Below, in pieces: positions 21,132-29,678 of a stretch of 39,983 bases of DNA. The translations under genes and the position numbers were made by a program. Position 1 is the stretch's first letter; each line of letters starts with the position of its first letter. The stretch is from the NCBI GenBank assembly GCA_024403365.1, contig JAKSRX010000006.1, forward strand, positions 1-39,983, written 5' to 3'. Source of the stretch: Acetatifactor sp. (GTDB taxonomy: Bacteria > Bacillota > Clostridia > Lachnospirales > Lachnospiraceae). The notes under the pieces are model-generated. The model had not been told where the DNA came from. It saw only the letters and a program-made list of their open reading frames with translations, and ran no database searches.

Positions 21132-22601
21132 ATGAGAAATCCCGCACGCAAGTGCTATGGTTTTTTTCTGATGCTCGTTTCCTTCCTGGTATTGAGTATG
21201 ACCGCCCAGGCCAAGGAGATCAAACCCGGAATCTATGCGAAGAACATCGATCTGTCCGGTATGACGGAAGAGCAGGCAGAATTTGCCATAGAGACTTATG
21301 TTGAAAAATTGAAAACAGTGGATGTTACTCTGGTTGCCGCAGACGGAAACGAGATCGTGGTCAGTGCCGGAGACTTAGGCGTGAACTGGACCAACCCAGA
21401 GATCGTACAGGAGGCGGCAGAACTTGGCTCCCATGGTACCGTTATCGAGAGATACAAGGCGTTGAAAGATCTGGAGCACGAGAATAAGGTGTTCCCCATC
21501 GATCTTTCTTTTGATATCCAGTCCATCAATGATATTCTGGTGAAGAAATGCACCAAGTATGACACCAAGGCTGTCAATGTCACCATGACCCGTGAGAACG
21601 GTGAGTTCCAGGTGCAGGGCGGGCAGGTGGGCCATCGTCTGGATGTAGAGACATCCATCGATATCGTGAATGATTATCTGACAAAGGACTGGGATCATGC
21701 AGCCTGCAGGATCCTTCTGGATGTCAGCGAGGAGAAGCCCAGGGGCAGTGCCGAGGAACTGGCATCTCTCACCGATATTCTTGGAACCTTTACCACTTCC
21801 TATTCCACTTCCGGTTCTTCCAGAAGAGGAAATGTGGAGAACGGATGTCGTCTGATCAACGGTATTCTCTTGTATCCCGGCGAAGAGTTTTCTACCTATC
21901 AGACCGTATCACCTTTCAGCTCCGAGAACGGCTATTATATGGCAGGTTCTTACCTGAACGGTAAGGTGGTAGACAGTTTGGGCGGCGGTATCTGTCAGGT
22001 ATCCACGACCCTTTACAATGCGGTTCTGAAGGCAGAGCTGGAAGTGACCGAGAGACATAACCATTCCATGATCGTATCCTATGTGGATCCTTCCGCGGAT
22101 GCGGCGATCGCAGAGAGCGCAGGCAAGGATTTCCGCTTTAAGAATAACCTGGAGTACCCTATCTATATCGAGGGTATCACCGCAGGCAAGAAGATCACCT
22201 TCAATATCTACGGCAAGGAGACCAGAGATACCGATTCCAGAAAGGTTCGCTATGAGAGCGAAGTGCTGGAAGTGATCAATCCTCCCGCAGATATCATCTA
22301 TGCGGATGCATCACAGCCTATCGGCTATATCGTGTCCGATAGTGCCCACATCGGCTATAAGGCTAAATTGTGGAAGATCGTTACCGAGAACGGCAAGGAA
22401 GTGAGCCGTACCCAGGTGAACAGTTCCAACTATAAAATGGTTCCCAGAAGTGCTACCGTCGGTACCGCTACCGCTGATCCTGTTGCGTATGAGCAGATCA
22501 TGGCAGCCATCGGCTCCGGCAGTGTGGCTCAGGTCAAGAGTACCGTGGCAGCTATCACAGCCCAGGCAGCAGCCAACAGCGTGGAGATCGGGGAACAGTA
22601 A
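21132..22601 (+). CDS. VanW family protein with putative peptidoglycan-binding domain
   Basis: The 489-residue protein has a signal peptide (about 1-28, ending AQA), and then a PG_binding_4/YoaR-like region (about 35-200, starting GIYAKNIDLSGMTEEQAEFA). The VanW domain follows (about 220-350) with RRGNVENGCRLINGILLYPG, GGGICQVSTTLYNAVL, ERHNHSM and DFRFKNN. A G5-like or linker part and an Ala/Val-rich tail end it. It is exported and probably cell-wall associated; the biochemical role of VanW is unknown, and no vancomycin-resistance genes are nearby. The ATG at 21132 follows AGGAG by 5 bases, better than a GTG at 21126. Confidence 0.9.
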   Translation: MRNPARKCYGFFLMLVSFLVLSMTAQAKEIKPGIYAKNIDLSGMTEEQAEFAIETYVEKLKTVDVTLVAADGNEIVVSAGDLGVNWTNPEIVQEAAELGSHGTVIERYKALKDLEHENKVFPIDLSFDIQSINDILVKKCTKYDTKAVNVTMTRENGEFQVQGGQVGHRLDVETSIDIVNDYLTKDWDHAACRILLDVSEEKPRGSAEELASLTDILGTFTTSYSTSGSSRRGNVENGCRLINGILLYPGEEFSTYQTVSPFSSENGYYMAGSYLNGKVVDSLGGGICQVSTTLYNAVLKAELEVTERHNHSMIVSYVDPSADAAIAESAGKDFRFKNNLEYPIYIEGITAGKKITFNIYGKETRDTDSRKVRYESEVLEVINPPADIIYADASQPIGYIVSDSAHIGYKAKLWKIVTENGKEVSRTQVNSSNYKMVPRSATVGTATADPVAYEQIMAAIGSGSVAQVKSTVAAITAQAAANSVEIGEQ

Positions 22602-22616
22602 AAGGAAAACAGTTGT

Positions 22617-23648
22617 ATGAACAAAGGTAAATTACCGGAGAATGCTTTGAAGCGTTCCGTTTTGCGACAACTGAAGACGAAGAGACAGGAAGTAGTATCG
22701 AGCGCAGAGGTAGGGATGGACTGCGCTCTTTTTTCCGTTGATTCCAAATCAGGCGCAGCAGACCTTTGTTCCTGCATGCAGGAGGCAGCGGTGGTTTCGG
22801 AGGCAGAGCGCTTCGGAAGCAAAAAACAGTACGCTGTGACCATGCCTCAATTGATACAGCGTTGTGCCAACAATCTGGCGGCGGGAGGCGGCAGCATATT
22901 TGCCGTGGAGATCTGCCTGCTTTTGCCGGAGGGCACAGAGGAGCCGGAAGTCAGAACTCTGATGCAGGAGGCGGAAAGCGCCTGCAAGGAACTGCAGATC
23001 CAGATCGCCGGCGGACAGACCCGCATCACCGAGGCGGTTACTAGCCCCATAGCAGTGATCACGGGACTGGGACATGTGGTTTTACAGAAAGCAAAGAAGC
23101 CTGCACCGGGCATGGATGTGGTGATCAGTAAGTGGATCGGACTGGAAGGTACCGCACAGCTGGCGGGTCGGTTCCGGGAAGATATCATCACGAGATATCC
23201 CCAGTACCTGGTGGATGAGGCGGCTTTGTTCGAACGATACAGATCCGTATTACCGGAGGCTGCAACCGCCGTTAAGTCCGGCGTTTGCATGATGCACGAT
23301 CTTTCCGAAGGCGGTGTTTTCGCATCTCTTTGGGAACTCGCGCAGAGGGCCGGCGTTGGACTGACAATTGATCTAAAAAAGATTCCTTTAAGACAGGAGA
23401 CCGTGGAAGTGTGTGAATTCTGTGGGGTGAATCCCTATGAACTGCTTTCCGGCGGAAGCCTTTTGATGCTGGCAGAGGATGGACCGGGACTGGTACTTAC
23501 TCTGGAAGAGGCAGGGATCCCTGCAAGCATCATCGGTAAAGTCACCGACAGCAATGACAAGATCATCTTAAACGAGGATGAGGTCCGCTATATGGATCGC
23601 CCCAAGCGGGATGCACTGTTCGGTTGCCTGGAATCTTTTGAAAGTTAA
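22617..23648 (+). CDS. AIR synthase-related protein (HypE/PurM superfamily)
   Basis: The 343-residue protein shows the PurM/HypE fold. The ATP-binding half (about 1-160) includes a NNLAAGGG stretch and a FAVEICLLLP strand. In the C-terminal half (about 165-335) are MDVVISKWIGLEGTAQLA, MMHDLSEGGVFASLWELA, LLSGGSLLMLAEDG and IIGKVT. HypE matures [NiFe] hydrogenase and PurM makes purines; this branch is a single-gene clostridial group annotated as AIR-synthase-related and lacks the HypE C-terminal cysteine tail, so neither role is shown. It follows the VanW gene by 15 nt with AAAGGA as ribosome site, and is 45 nt before an Lrp regulator. Confidence 0.82.
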   Translation: MNKGKLPENALKRSVLRQLKTKRQEVVSSAEVGMDCALFSVDSKSGAADLCSCMQEAAVVSEAERFGSKKQYAVTMPQLIQRCANNLAAGGGSIFAVEICLLLPEGTEEPEVRTLMQEAESACKELQIQIAGGQTRITEAVTSPIAVITGLGHVVLQKAKKPAPGMDVVISKWIGLEGTAQLAGRFREDIITRYPQYLVDEAALFERYRSVLPEAATAVKSGVCMMHDLSEGGVFASLWELAQRAGVGLTIDLKKIPLRQETVEVCEFCGVNPYELLSGGSLLMLAEDGPGLVLTLEEAGIPASIIGKVTDSNDKIILNEDEVRYMDRPKRDALFGCLESFES

Positions 23649-23693
23649 AGCGATTATGACAGATGGGCGAAGCCCTTCGGAAAGGTGAATAGA

Positions 23694-24173
23694 ATGAGAG
23701 AAGAATTACTTGCGATTATTGAGAAAAACAGCCGTTTCGACCTGCAGGAGATGGCCATCATCCTTGGCGTGGAGGAAGTGGATATCGTGAATGAGCTGGC
23801 TGCTATGGAAGCAGAAGGCATCATCTGCGGTTATCATACTTTGATCAACTGGGAGAAGACCGGTGTGGAGAAAGTGACCGCACTGATCGAAGTCAGACTG
23901 ACTCTGCAGAGAGGCCAGGGTTTTGATACCGTTGCCGACAGGATCAAGAAGTATCCTGAGGTAAAGAGCGTATACTTGATCTCCGGCGGCTATGACCTGA
24001 TGGTGATCCTGGAGGAGAAGACCCTTCGTCAGATCTCCACCTTCGTATCCGAGAAGCTGGCAACTCTGGACCAGGTACTGAGCACAGCAACTCATTTCGT
24101 ACTGAAGAAGTATAAGGACCACGGTACCGTAATGAGCGAAGATCCCGATGAAAGAGAGATGATCACTCCATGA
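23694..24173 (+). CDS. Lrp/AsnC family transcriptional regulator
   Basis: The 159-residue protein has an N-terminal winged helix (about 1-60: LLAIIEKNSRFDLQEMAIIL, MEAEGIICGYHTLINWE) and a C-terminal RAM/AsnC effector domain (about 65-145: EVRLTLQRGQGFD, SVYLISGGYDLMV). These form octamers that sense amino acids. The ATG at 23694 is 8 bases from GGAAAGG; a GTG at 23685 overlaps it. Its last codons overlap the aminotransferase start by four bases (ATGA), so it is translationally coupled and probably regulates amino-acid transamination by that enzyme. Confidence 0.92.
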   Translation: MREELLAIIEKNSRFDLQEMAIILGVEEVDIVNELAAMEAEGIICGYHTLINWEKTGVEKVTALIEVRLTLQRGQGFDTVADRIKKYPEVKSVYLISGGYDLMVILEEKTLRQISTFVSEKLATLDQVLSTATHFVLKKYKDHGTVMSEDPDEREMITP

Positions 24174-25345
24174 GAAACCCATTGTCAGATAAAGTAGTAG
24201 AGATCAAGCCTTCGGGCATCAGAAAATTCTTCGATATCGTCAGTGAGATGAAGGATGCGATATCTTTAGGTGTAGGTGAACCTGACTTCGATACTCCCTG
24301 GCACGTAAGAGATGAGGGTATCTACTCTCTGGAAAAAGGAAGAACTTTCTATACCTCCAACGCAGGTCTGAAGGAACTGCGTCAGGAGATCTGTAAATAT
24401 TTACATAGAAAACAGGGACTGACCTATGATCCCATGACCCAGGTACTGATCACCGTAGGCGGTTCCGAAGCCATCGATATGGGCCTTCGTGCCATGATCA
24501 ATCCCGGGGATGAAGTACTGATCCCCCAGCCCAGCTACGTTTCCTATGAACCCTGTGCGATCCTGGCAGGCGCAACACCTGTTATCATCAATCTGAAAGC
24601 GGAGAATGAGTTCCGTTTGACCGCTGAGGAACTGGAGGAAGCTATCACCGAGAAGACGAAGCTTTTGATCCTTCCCTTCCCCAACAATCCTACCGGTGCC
24701 ATCATGGAGCGTAAGGATCTGGAGGCGATCGCTGAGGTTATTTTAAAACATGACATCTTTGTCATGTCTGATGAGATCTATGCAGAACTGACCTATACCG
24801 ACAAGCACGTATCCATCGCAGAGCTGCCCGGTATGCAGGAGAGAACCATTCTGATCAACGGTTTCTCCAAGGCATATGCTATGACCGGTTGGAGACTGGG
24901 CTACGCTTGCGGTCCTGAGGATATCATTCAGCAGATGACCAAGATCCACCAGTTCGCTATCATGTGTGCTCCCACCACCAGCCAGTATGCGGCTGTAGAG
25001 GCACTGAAGAACGGTGACGACGATATCGTGACCATGCGTACTTCCTACAACCAGAGAAGACGTTTCCTGATGCATGCGTTCAAGCAGATGGGTCTGGAGT
25101 GCTTCGAGCCCTTCGGTGCGTTCTATGTATTCCCCTGCATCAAGGAATTTGGCATGACCAGCGACGAGTTTGCTACCAGATTGCTGCAGGAAGAGAAGGT
25201 GGCTGTTGTTCCCGGTACCGCATTCGGCGACTGCGGAGAAGGTTTCCTTCGTATCTCTTATGCATATTCCCTTGACAGATTGAAGCTGGCAATGACCAGG
25301 ATCGAGGCTTTCATCACCAGACTTCGCGAAGAGAATAAGCAGTAA
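24170..25345 (+). CDS. Class I/II PLP-dependent aminotransferase
   Basis: The 391-residue protein is a fold-type I aminotransferase of the aspartate/aromatic group. Visible are ISLGVGEPDFDTP, TVGGSEAIDMGLRA, PNNPTG, the SDEIYAELTY strand with its pyridine-binding Asp, the Schiff-base lysine in NGFSKAYAMTGWRLGY, and the C-terminal GEGFLRISYAYS arginine that binds the substrate carboxylate. It moves an amino group between an amino acid and 2-oxoglutarate; the amino acid is not determinable. It overlaps the Lrp gene by 4 nt and precedes trmL by 10 nt. Confidence 0.94.
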   Translation: MRNPLSDKVVEIKPSGIRKFFDIVSEMKDAISLGVGEPDFDTPWHVRDEGIYSLEKGRTFYTSNAGLKELRQEICKYLHRKQGLTYDPMTQVLITVGGSEAIDMGLRAMINPGDEVLIPQPSYVSYEPCAILAGATPVIINLKAENEFRLTAEELEEAITEKTKLLILPFPNNPTGAIMERKDLEAIAEVILKHDIFVMSDEIYAELTYTDKHVSIAELPGMQERTILINGFSKAYAMTGWRLGYACGPEDIIQQMTKIHQFAIMCAPTTSQYAAVEALKNGDDDIVTMRTSYNQRRRFLMHAFKQMGLECFEPFGAFYVFPCIKEFGMTSDEFATRLLQEEKVAVVPGTAFGDCGEGFLRISYAYSLDRLKLAMTRIEAFITRLREENKQ

Positions 25346-25355
25346 GGAGAGAGCC

Positions 25356-25853
25356 GTGCACATCGTTTTACATCAACCTGAAATACCGGGCAACACCGGT
25401 AATATCGGAAGAACCTGTGTGGCTACCGGTACCAGTTTGCATCTCATTGAGCCTCTGGGCTTTCGCCTGGATGAAAAGTCCATCAAGAGAGCCGGCATGG
25501 ATTACTGGCAGCATCTGGATGTACATCGCTATATGAACTATGAGGAGTTCAAAGCCATGAACCCCGGAGCAAAGATCTGGATGGCCACCACCAAGGCAAA
25601 GAGATCCTATACGGAAGTGACTTTCGGATCGGATGATTACATCATGTTCGGCAAGGAAAGCGCAGGGATTCCGGAGGAGATCCTGGTAGACAATGAGGAG
25701 ACCTGCATCAGGATCCCAATGCTTCCTGAGATTCGTTCTCTGAACCTCTCCAACTCCGTTGCCATCGTGCTCTATGAGGCCCTTCGCCAGAACGGATTTG
25801 CCTCCATGCAGACCGAGGGAGAACTCCATCGATTACATTGGAAAGAAGAATAA
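25356..25853 (+). CDS. trmL: tRNA (cytidine(34)-2'-O)-methyltransferase TrmL
   Basis: The 165-residue SPOUT methyltransferase begins with HIVLHQPEIPGNTGNIGRTC. It carries the knot motifs: LIEPLGF, FGKESAGIPEEIL and RIPMLPEIRSLNLSNSVAIV. TrmL methylates the 2'-OH of the wobble nucleotide in tRNA-Leu isoacceptors. Length and motifs are normal for the family. The start is GTG at 25356, five bases after AAGGAGAG. Last gene of the Lrp-aminotransferase operon, closed by a terminator. Confidence 0.94.
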   Translation: MHIVLHQPEIPGNTGNIGRTCVATGTSLHLIEPLGFRLDEKSIKRAGMDYWQHLDVHRYMNYEEFKAMNPGAKIWMATTKAKRSYTEVTFGSDDYIMFGKESAGIPEEILVDNEETCIRIPMLPEIRSLNLSNSVAIVLYEALRQNGFASMQTEGELHRLHWKEE

Positions 25854-25861
25854 GCTATGAT

Positions 25862-25896
25862 AAGTCTGATTCGTGAAAACGGGTCAGACTTTTTTC
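25862..25896 (+). terminator. Terminator after trmL
   Basis: AAGTCTGATTCGT pairs with ACGGGTCAGACTT (13-bp stem with G-U pairs) around GAAA, followed by TTTTT. Confidence 0.92.
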
Positions 25897-25916
25897 ATGT
25901 TTCTTGTAAATTTCTG

Positions 25917-25945
25917 TTGTTTCGCAGAAGTATTTAGGATAAAAT
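25917..25945 (+). promoter_or_regulatory. Promoter of the YegP-like gene
   Basis: TTGTTT (25917-25922), 17 bases, TAAAAT (25940-25945). Confidence 0.55.
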
Positions 25946-26004
25946 ATAAGTGTTAAAAGGTATTATTTTATAATACGCAATTACAAGAGAAGGAGATTAA
26001 AACA

Positions 26005-26379
26005 ATGGGAAAGTTTGTAATTAAAGAGACCAAGACCGGTATCAAGTTTGACCTGAAGGCAGGCAATGGCGAAGTTATCGCTACTTCCGAAGTATATACT
26101 ACCGAAGCTGCTTGCAAGAACGGTATCCAGAGCGTTATCACCAACGCGGCAATCGCTGCAGTTGAGGATCAGACCAAGGAAGGTTACGCTACCGAGAAGA
26201 ACCCTAAGTTCGAGATCTATACCGATAAGGCAGGCGAGTTCCGTTTCCGTCTGAAGGCTAAGAATGGCCAGATCATCGCTGTCAGCGAAGGCTACAAGGC
26301 TATGGCTAGCTGTGTAAACGGTATCGAGTCCGTTAAGAAGAATTCTGCAGATGCTACCATCGTTAAGGCAGAGGCATAA
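26005..26379 (+). CDS. YegP/DUF1508 family protein
   Basis: The 124-residue protein has two tandem DUF1508 units (about 1-55 and 66-120), each with a FxLKAxNGxxIAxSExY core and a C-x-NGIxSV end. The second is PKFEIYTDKAGEFRFRLKAK. The family is small, cytoplasmic and of unknown function. The gene has AGAAGGAG 10 bases before ATG and uses codons typical of highly expressed genes, with its own promoter and terminator, so abundant expression is likely. Confidence 0.93.
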   Translation: MGKFVIKETKTGIKFDLKAGNGEVIATSEVYTTEAACKNGIQSVITNAAIAAVEDQTKEGYATEKNPKFEIYTDKAGEFRFRLKAKNGQIIAVSEGYKAMASCVNGIESVKKNSADATIVKAEA

Positions 26380-26405
26380 TCTTAGCTGAATCAATGAAGA
26401 TTTCG

Positions 26406-26442
26406 GAAGCAGTTCACCTTCGGGCGGACTGCTTCTTTTGTT
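26406..26442 (+). terminator. Terminator after YegP-like gene
   Basis: GAAGCAGTTC (26406-26415) pairs with GGACTGCTTC (26426-26435), inner ACC/GGGC region, followed by TTTTGTTCTT. Confidence 0.85.
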
Positions 26443-26451
26443 CTTGGGAAA

Positions 26452-26480
26452 TTGACAATTTACAGGAAACAGTATAATAT
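26452..26480 (+). promoter_or_regulatory. Promoter of mecA
   Basis: TTGACA (26452-26457) with TAATAT (26475-26480) at 17 bases; an overlapping TATAAT at 26473 has a 15-base spacer. Confidence 0.7.
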
Positions 26481-26506
26481 GTCTGTCATAGTGAAAGGTT
26501 AGGCAT

Positions 26507-27175
26507 ATGAAGATTGAACGTATCGATGAAAAAACCGTAAAATGCTTTTTATCCAATGAGGATCTGGATGAGTACGATTTGGATTACAAAGATTTTATTG
26601 AACATACAGAGAAGGCCAAGGAGATCGTAAAAGAGATCATGGAGCAGGCTACCGTGGAAGTGGGGTACAAACCGCCTCAGTTCGCTTTTGACCTGCAGAT
26701 CATGGTGGTTCCCGAGCATGGGTTGGTTCTTACGTTCTATGAGAGAGAGCCCGGCGAGAAGGATAACAACCAGCTGATGGATTGCCTGAAAGAGATGCGC
26801 CGTATGATGGAGATGGCAAAGGGAAAGGTCTCTGAAGATAAGAAAGCGCCTGAGAAAGAGGCACCTGCGAAGAAGGAAGAACCCGCTCGCCCCGATCAGG
26901 CGGTATTCGTGTTCTCCAGTTTGCGCAACGTTATGAACTATGCTAACAGCTTGCCCGCAAATCTTCGCACGGACAGTGTGCTTTATAAGATGGGAGAATA
27001 TTATTATATTCATTTGGCCAAGGGACATGCTTCCTACGAGAGATACAGCAGAGCATGTGTGCAGGCTTTGGAGTATGCGGCACTCCTGACCGCAGATGAG
27101 AACAGGGTCATCGAACTTCGGGAGCACGGAACCTGTCTTGTGGCAGAGAAGGCACTGAAAAAATTGCGCTTCTAG
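26507..27175 (+). CDS. mecA: Adaptor protein MecA
   Basis: The 222-residue protein matches MecA. The N-terminal part (MKIERIDEKTVKCFLSNEDL, then FAFDLQIMVVPEHGLVLTF) binds substrates. A charged Lys/Glu/Pro linker lies at about 105-130. The C-terminal domain (FSSLRNVMNYANSLP, YKMGEYYYIHL, EYAALL, LREHGTCLVAEKAL) binds ClpC. MecA hands regulators such as ComK to the ClpCP protease in Bacillus; the targets here are unknown. The gene converges on the RluA gene with 4 bases of overlap at the stops and no terminator between. Confidence 0.9.
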   Translation: MKIERIDEKTVKCFLSNEDLDEYDLDYKDFIEHTEKAKEIVKEIMEQATVEVGYKPPQFAFDLQIMVVPEHGLVLTFYEREPGEKDNNQLMDCLKEMRRMMEMAKGKVSEDKKAPEKEAPAKKEEPARPDQAVFVFSSLRNVMNYANSLPANLRTDSVLYKMGEYYYIHLAKGHASYERYSRACVQALEYAALLTADENRVIELREHGTCLVAEKALKKLRF

Positions 27176-28071
27176 TGAATGACCCGGGCCATATCCTCGG
27201 GGAGAGGAGCTTCGAAGGTCATGACCTCTCCGGTAATGGGGTGGCGGAAGGAAAGTCTGGCAGAGTGCAGGGCTTGTCGGTCCATCCACTCATTGTCAGG
27301 GTTATACAGGTAATCTCCGATGAGGGGGAAACCAAGATATTTCATATGGATTCGAATCTGATGGGTGCGGCCAGTCTCCAGTCTGATGGAGACAAGGCTG
27401 TGCCCGTTTTGTTTTTTGACCAGGCGGTAGTGAGTGACTGCACTTTCTCCGTGCTCAAAATCGATGGTGCGCTCGATGACAGAACCCGGTTTGCGCCCCA
27501 GAGGAGCGGAAATGGTGCCCTGCTCGGGAGTCAGAGAACCGCGAACGATGGCCAGATATTCCCGCTGCATACCCTGCCCGGAGGCTTTGTTGGTCACCTG
27601 CTCCGCCAGAATACCGGCAGATACATAGTGCTTTGCGATAACGGTAAGCCCTGAGGTGTCACGGTCTAAACGATTGATGCAGCGGAACACGAAGGGAGTC
27701 TTCTTCTCCGCAAAATACCAGGCCAGGGCATTGGCCAGAGAATTGTCATAGTTGTTCATGGAAGGATGGATGGGCATGCCGGCGGGCTTGTTGATCACCA
27801 GCAGATCTTCATCCTCATAGACGATATCCAAAGGCAGTTCCACCGGAGCGATCTTCTCGGAAGAGAGATCCTCTCTGATGATGATGCGAAGCACATCTTC
27901 TGCCTTGAGCCGCCGATTCATAAATGCCGGCTCGCCGTTCACACAGACTGCCGCCGGATCCTTCTTCAAAGTAATGATGCTTTGGGCGGAAAAACCCTTA
28001 GTCTTTAAGAAGGTCTTTATCTGTTGGTCAGTCATTTCTTCAGTTATGGTATATGTCAAAATTCGTTCCAA
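27172..28071 (-). CDS. RluA family pseudouridine synthase
   Basis: The 299-residue protein has an N-terminal S4-like RNA-binding part (about 1-75: TFLKTKGFSAQSI, VNGEPAFMNRRLKAEDVL), and the pseudouridine synthase domain. Catalytic motif II is NRLDRDTSG with the essential aspartate; other blocks are VINKPAGMPIHPS, REYLAIVRG, and LETGRTHQIRIHMKYLGFPLIGD. It isomerises uridines in rRNA or tRNA. The start is TTG at 28071 with AGAGGA seven bases upstream; a later ATG (codon 13) lacks a site. It is transcribed from a clear promoter at 28114-28143. Confidence 0.92.
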   Translation of the reverse strand: MERILTYTITEEMTDQQIKTFLKTKGFSAQSIITLKKDPAAVCVNGEPAFMNRRLKAEDVLRIIIREDLSSEKIAPVELPLDIVYEDEDLLVINKPAGMPIHPSMNNYDNSLANALAWYFAEKKTPFVFRCINRLDRDTSGLTVIAKHYVSAGILAEQVTNKASGQGMQREYLAIVRGSLTPEQGTISAPLGRKPGSVIERTIDFEHGESAVTHYRLVKKQNGHSLVSIRLETGRTHQIRIHMKYLGFPLIGDYLYNPDNEWMDRQALHSARLSFRHPITGEVMTFEAPLPEDMARVIH

Positions 28072-28113
28072 TAGTAATTCCTCTTCAAATTGCGTCCCTT
28101 TTTCTATGGTAGG

Positions 28114-28143
28114 ATTATAACATTTTTGCTATACTGTGTGCAA
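28114..28143 (-). promoter_or_regulatory. Promoter of the RluA gene
   Basis: On the minus strand TTGCAC (28138-28143), 18 bases, TATAAT (28114-28119). Confidence 0.68.
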
Positions 28144-28178
28144 AGAATGTTATTTGTTCAAAAAATGCAAAAAAGTTC

Positions 28179-28209
28179 TTGACTGTAAACCTTGTTTATA
28201 GCTTACGGT
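28179..28209 (+). promoter_or_regulatory. MerR-type promoter with 19-bp spacer and operator dyad
   Basis: TTGACT (28179-28184) and TACGGT (28204-28209) are 19 bases apart, the overlong spacing of MerR-controlled promoters. The spacer holds the dyad TAAAC-CTT-GTTTA (28186-28198). It lies 33 bases upstream of a MerR-family gene, so autoregulation is likely. Confidence 0.65.
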
Positions 28210-28241
28210 TGCCTTATCAAACATGTGGGGAGGACATTACC

Positions 28242-28778
28242 ATGACAATTAAAGAAGTGGAAAAGCTCCTGGAGATTCCCAGAGCAACCATAAGATTCTA
28301 TGAAAAGGAAGGATTGATCGCGCCGACCAGAGAAGGGAATGGTTATCGAGATTATTCCGATGAAGATGTGGAGAAACTGAAGAAGATCATTATCCTTCGT
28401 AAGATCGGTATGCCGGTGGAGGAGATCAGTGATCTTTTCGATGGGGCTCAGTCAATGAATGAGGCCCTTGATACCAATATTGCCAATCTTCAAAAGCAGA
28501 TGGAGGAACTGAAGGGCGCACTGAAGCTCAGTCAGAGAATGAAGGAAGATGCCGTAGAAGTATCTTCCATGGATGTGAATACCTACTGGAATACCATTGA
28601 AGAGGAAGAAAAGCTGGGTCATTCCTTCCTTGATATCGCGAAAGATATTGTGGAAGTGGAAAAGGGAGTGATCGCCGGCTTCTTCGCGTGGACAGACGTC
28701 AACGGAAGACCCTATGATTCCTGGCAGAAGATGATCGTGTTGTTGGTTTTGGCATTTGCTTTGGGTGAGTTCGCATAA
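28242..28778 (+). CDS. MerR family transcriptional regulator with hydrophobic C-terminus
   Basis: The 178-residue protein starts with a MerR winged helix (about 1-70: TIKEVEKLLEIPRATIRFYE, GLIAPTREGNGYRDYSDED, LKKIIILRKIGMPVEEI). A coiled-coil dimer helix (about 80-115) and a loosely structured linker follow. It ends in a hydrophobic stretch of about 15 residues (KMIVLLVLAFALGEFA), as if a membrane domain begins and stops short. The ATG at 28242 follows GGGGAGGAC. The effector is unknown; no cysteine metal site is seen. The 25-nt gap to the LRR gene suggests both are one transcript. Confidence 0.88.
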   Translation: MTIKEVEKLLEIPRATIRFYEKEGLIAPTREGNGYRDYSDEDVEKLKKIIILRKIGMPVEEISDLFDGAQSMNEALDTNIANLQKQMEELKGALKLSQRMKEDAVEVSSMDVNTYWNTIEEEEKLGHSFLDIAKDIVEVEKGVIAGFFAWTDVNGRPYDSWQKMIVLLVLAFALGEFA

Positions 28779-28802
28779 TAACAAGAAAACAGGAGATTCC
28801 GC

Positions 28803-29663
28803 ATGGAACGAGTGGTTTTTGATTTTTATAACGGAAGTGACAGTTCTGTGGTGCTGGCAGAATTGCCGGAAGGAAAAGGGGCAACGGTCATCGGTGCCAA
28901 AGCTTTCTTAAACTGCAGAACGATACATAAGCTGGTGCTGCCGGAGACAGTGGCCGAGGTGGAGGATTGGGGATTTGCCCACATGAAGGCCTTGGAAGAA
29001 CTGGTGCTTCCGGCCCAAGAGATCCGTTTTGGAAAGAAGGTATTCTTGGGATGCGACAAACTGAAACGTCTGATCCCTGCGGTCGAGGGAATCTATGAGG
29101 GGATCCCTTTTTTCCTGGCGGCATCGGTTGCAATCTGCGAGGAGAGGCTCCTGCAATTTGACCGCGTCGGAGATGCAGCACATGAGTGGGAGTGGCTGCA
29201 GGATTACGATGAGGCACTGGCAGCAGACCTGATGCGTCCCGAAGACTTCGGCTATGAGCCTGTTTTTGTGGGCTGGTTCGATGTGGAGGATGTGGACGAC
29301 CAGAAACTGCGGTTCATCAGGGATCGTAAGAAAGCCATGATCCGAAGACTTTTTCAGCGATTTCAGTTTGACAGAGGACTTGAGGAATGTTATGCAGGGA
29401 AGTTCCGGGATTACCTGTTGGGCAAAGCAGCGCCGGAGATCCCGCAGATCCTGGAGGAACTGTTTGCCGATGATACCGACACGTTCGGAGACTCGGTGGC
29501 TAACATGAAGACATGGAACAGGCTGGGAGGTTTTGAGGTCCTTCCCGCTAGGGAGTTGTTGGATAAAATGGTGCATGCCGACCCGGAGGTCCGCGCTTAT
29601 CTGATGGAATGTGTTGCCGCAGACGGAGCGGGAGGCGACTTTTTCGGCGGTCTGGAGTTATAG
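28803..29663 (+). CDS. BspA-like leucine-rich-repeat (LRR_5) protein
   Basis: The 286-residue protein has two to three LRR_5 units in its first 95 residues (ATVIGAKAFLNCRTIHKLVL, VEDWGFAHMKALEELVLP, IRFGKKVFLGCDKLKRL). The remaining 190 residues are an acidic helical region (DEALAADLMRPEDFGYEPVF, RDRKKAMIRRLFQRFQF) that I cannot assign. No signal peptide is visible, so it is probably cytoplasmic, unlike most BspA-like surface proteins. AGGAG precedes ATG by 7 bases. It lies between MerR and a 67-residue protein with short gaps, all on one strand. Confidence 0.75.
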   Translation: MERVVFDFYNGSDSSVVLAELPEGKGATVIGAKAFLNCRTIHKLVLPETVAEVEDWGFAHMKALEELVLPAQEIRFGKKVFLGCDKLKRLIPAVEGIYEGIPFFLAASVAICEERLLQFDRVGDAAHEWEWLQDYDEALAADLMRPEDFGYEPVFVGWFDVEDVDDQKLRFIRDRKKAMIRRLFQRFQFDRGLEECYAGKFRDYLLGKAAPEIPQILEELFADDTDTFGDSVANMKTWNRLGGFEVLPARELLDKMVHADPEVRAYLMECVAADGAGGDFFGGLEL

Positions 29664-29678
29664 GAAAGGAAGATCATT

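Noticed and set aside
21132..22601. Vancomycin resistance role for the VanW protein
   Set aside because: No vanHAX or VanRS genes are present; the domain is common in non-resistant bacteria.
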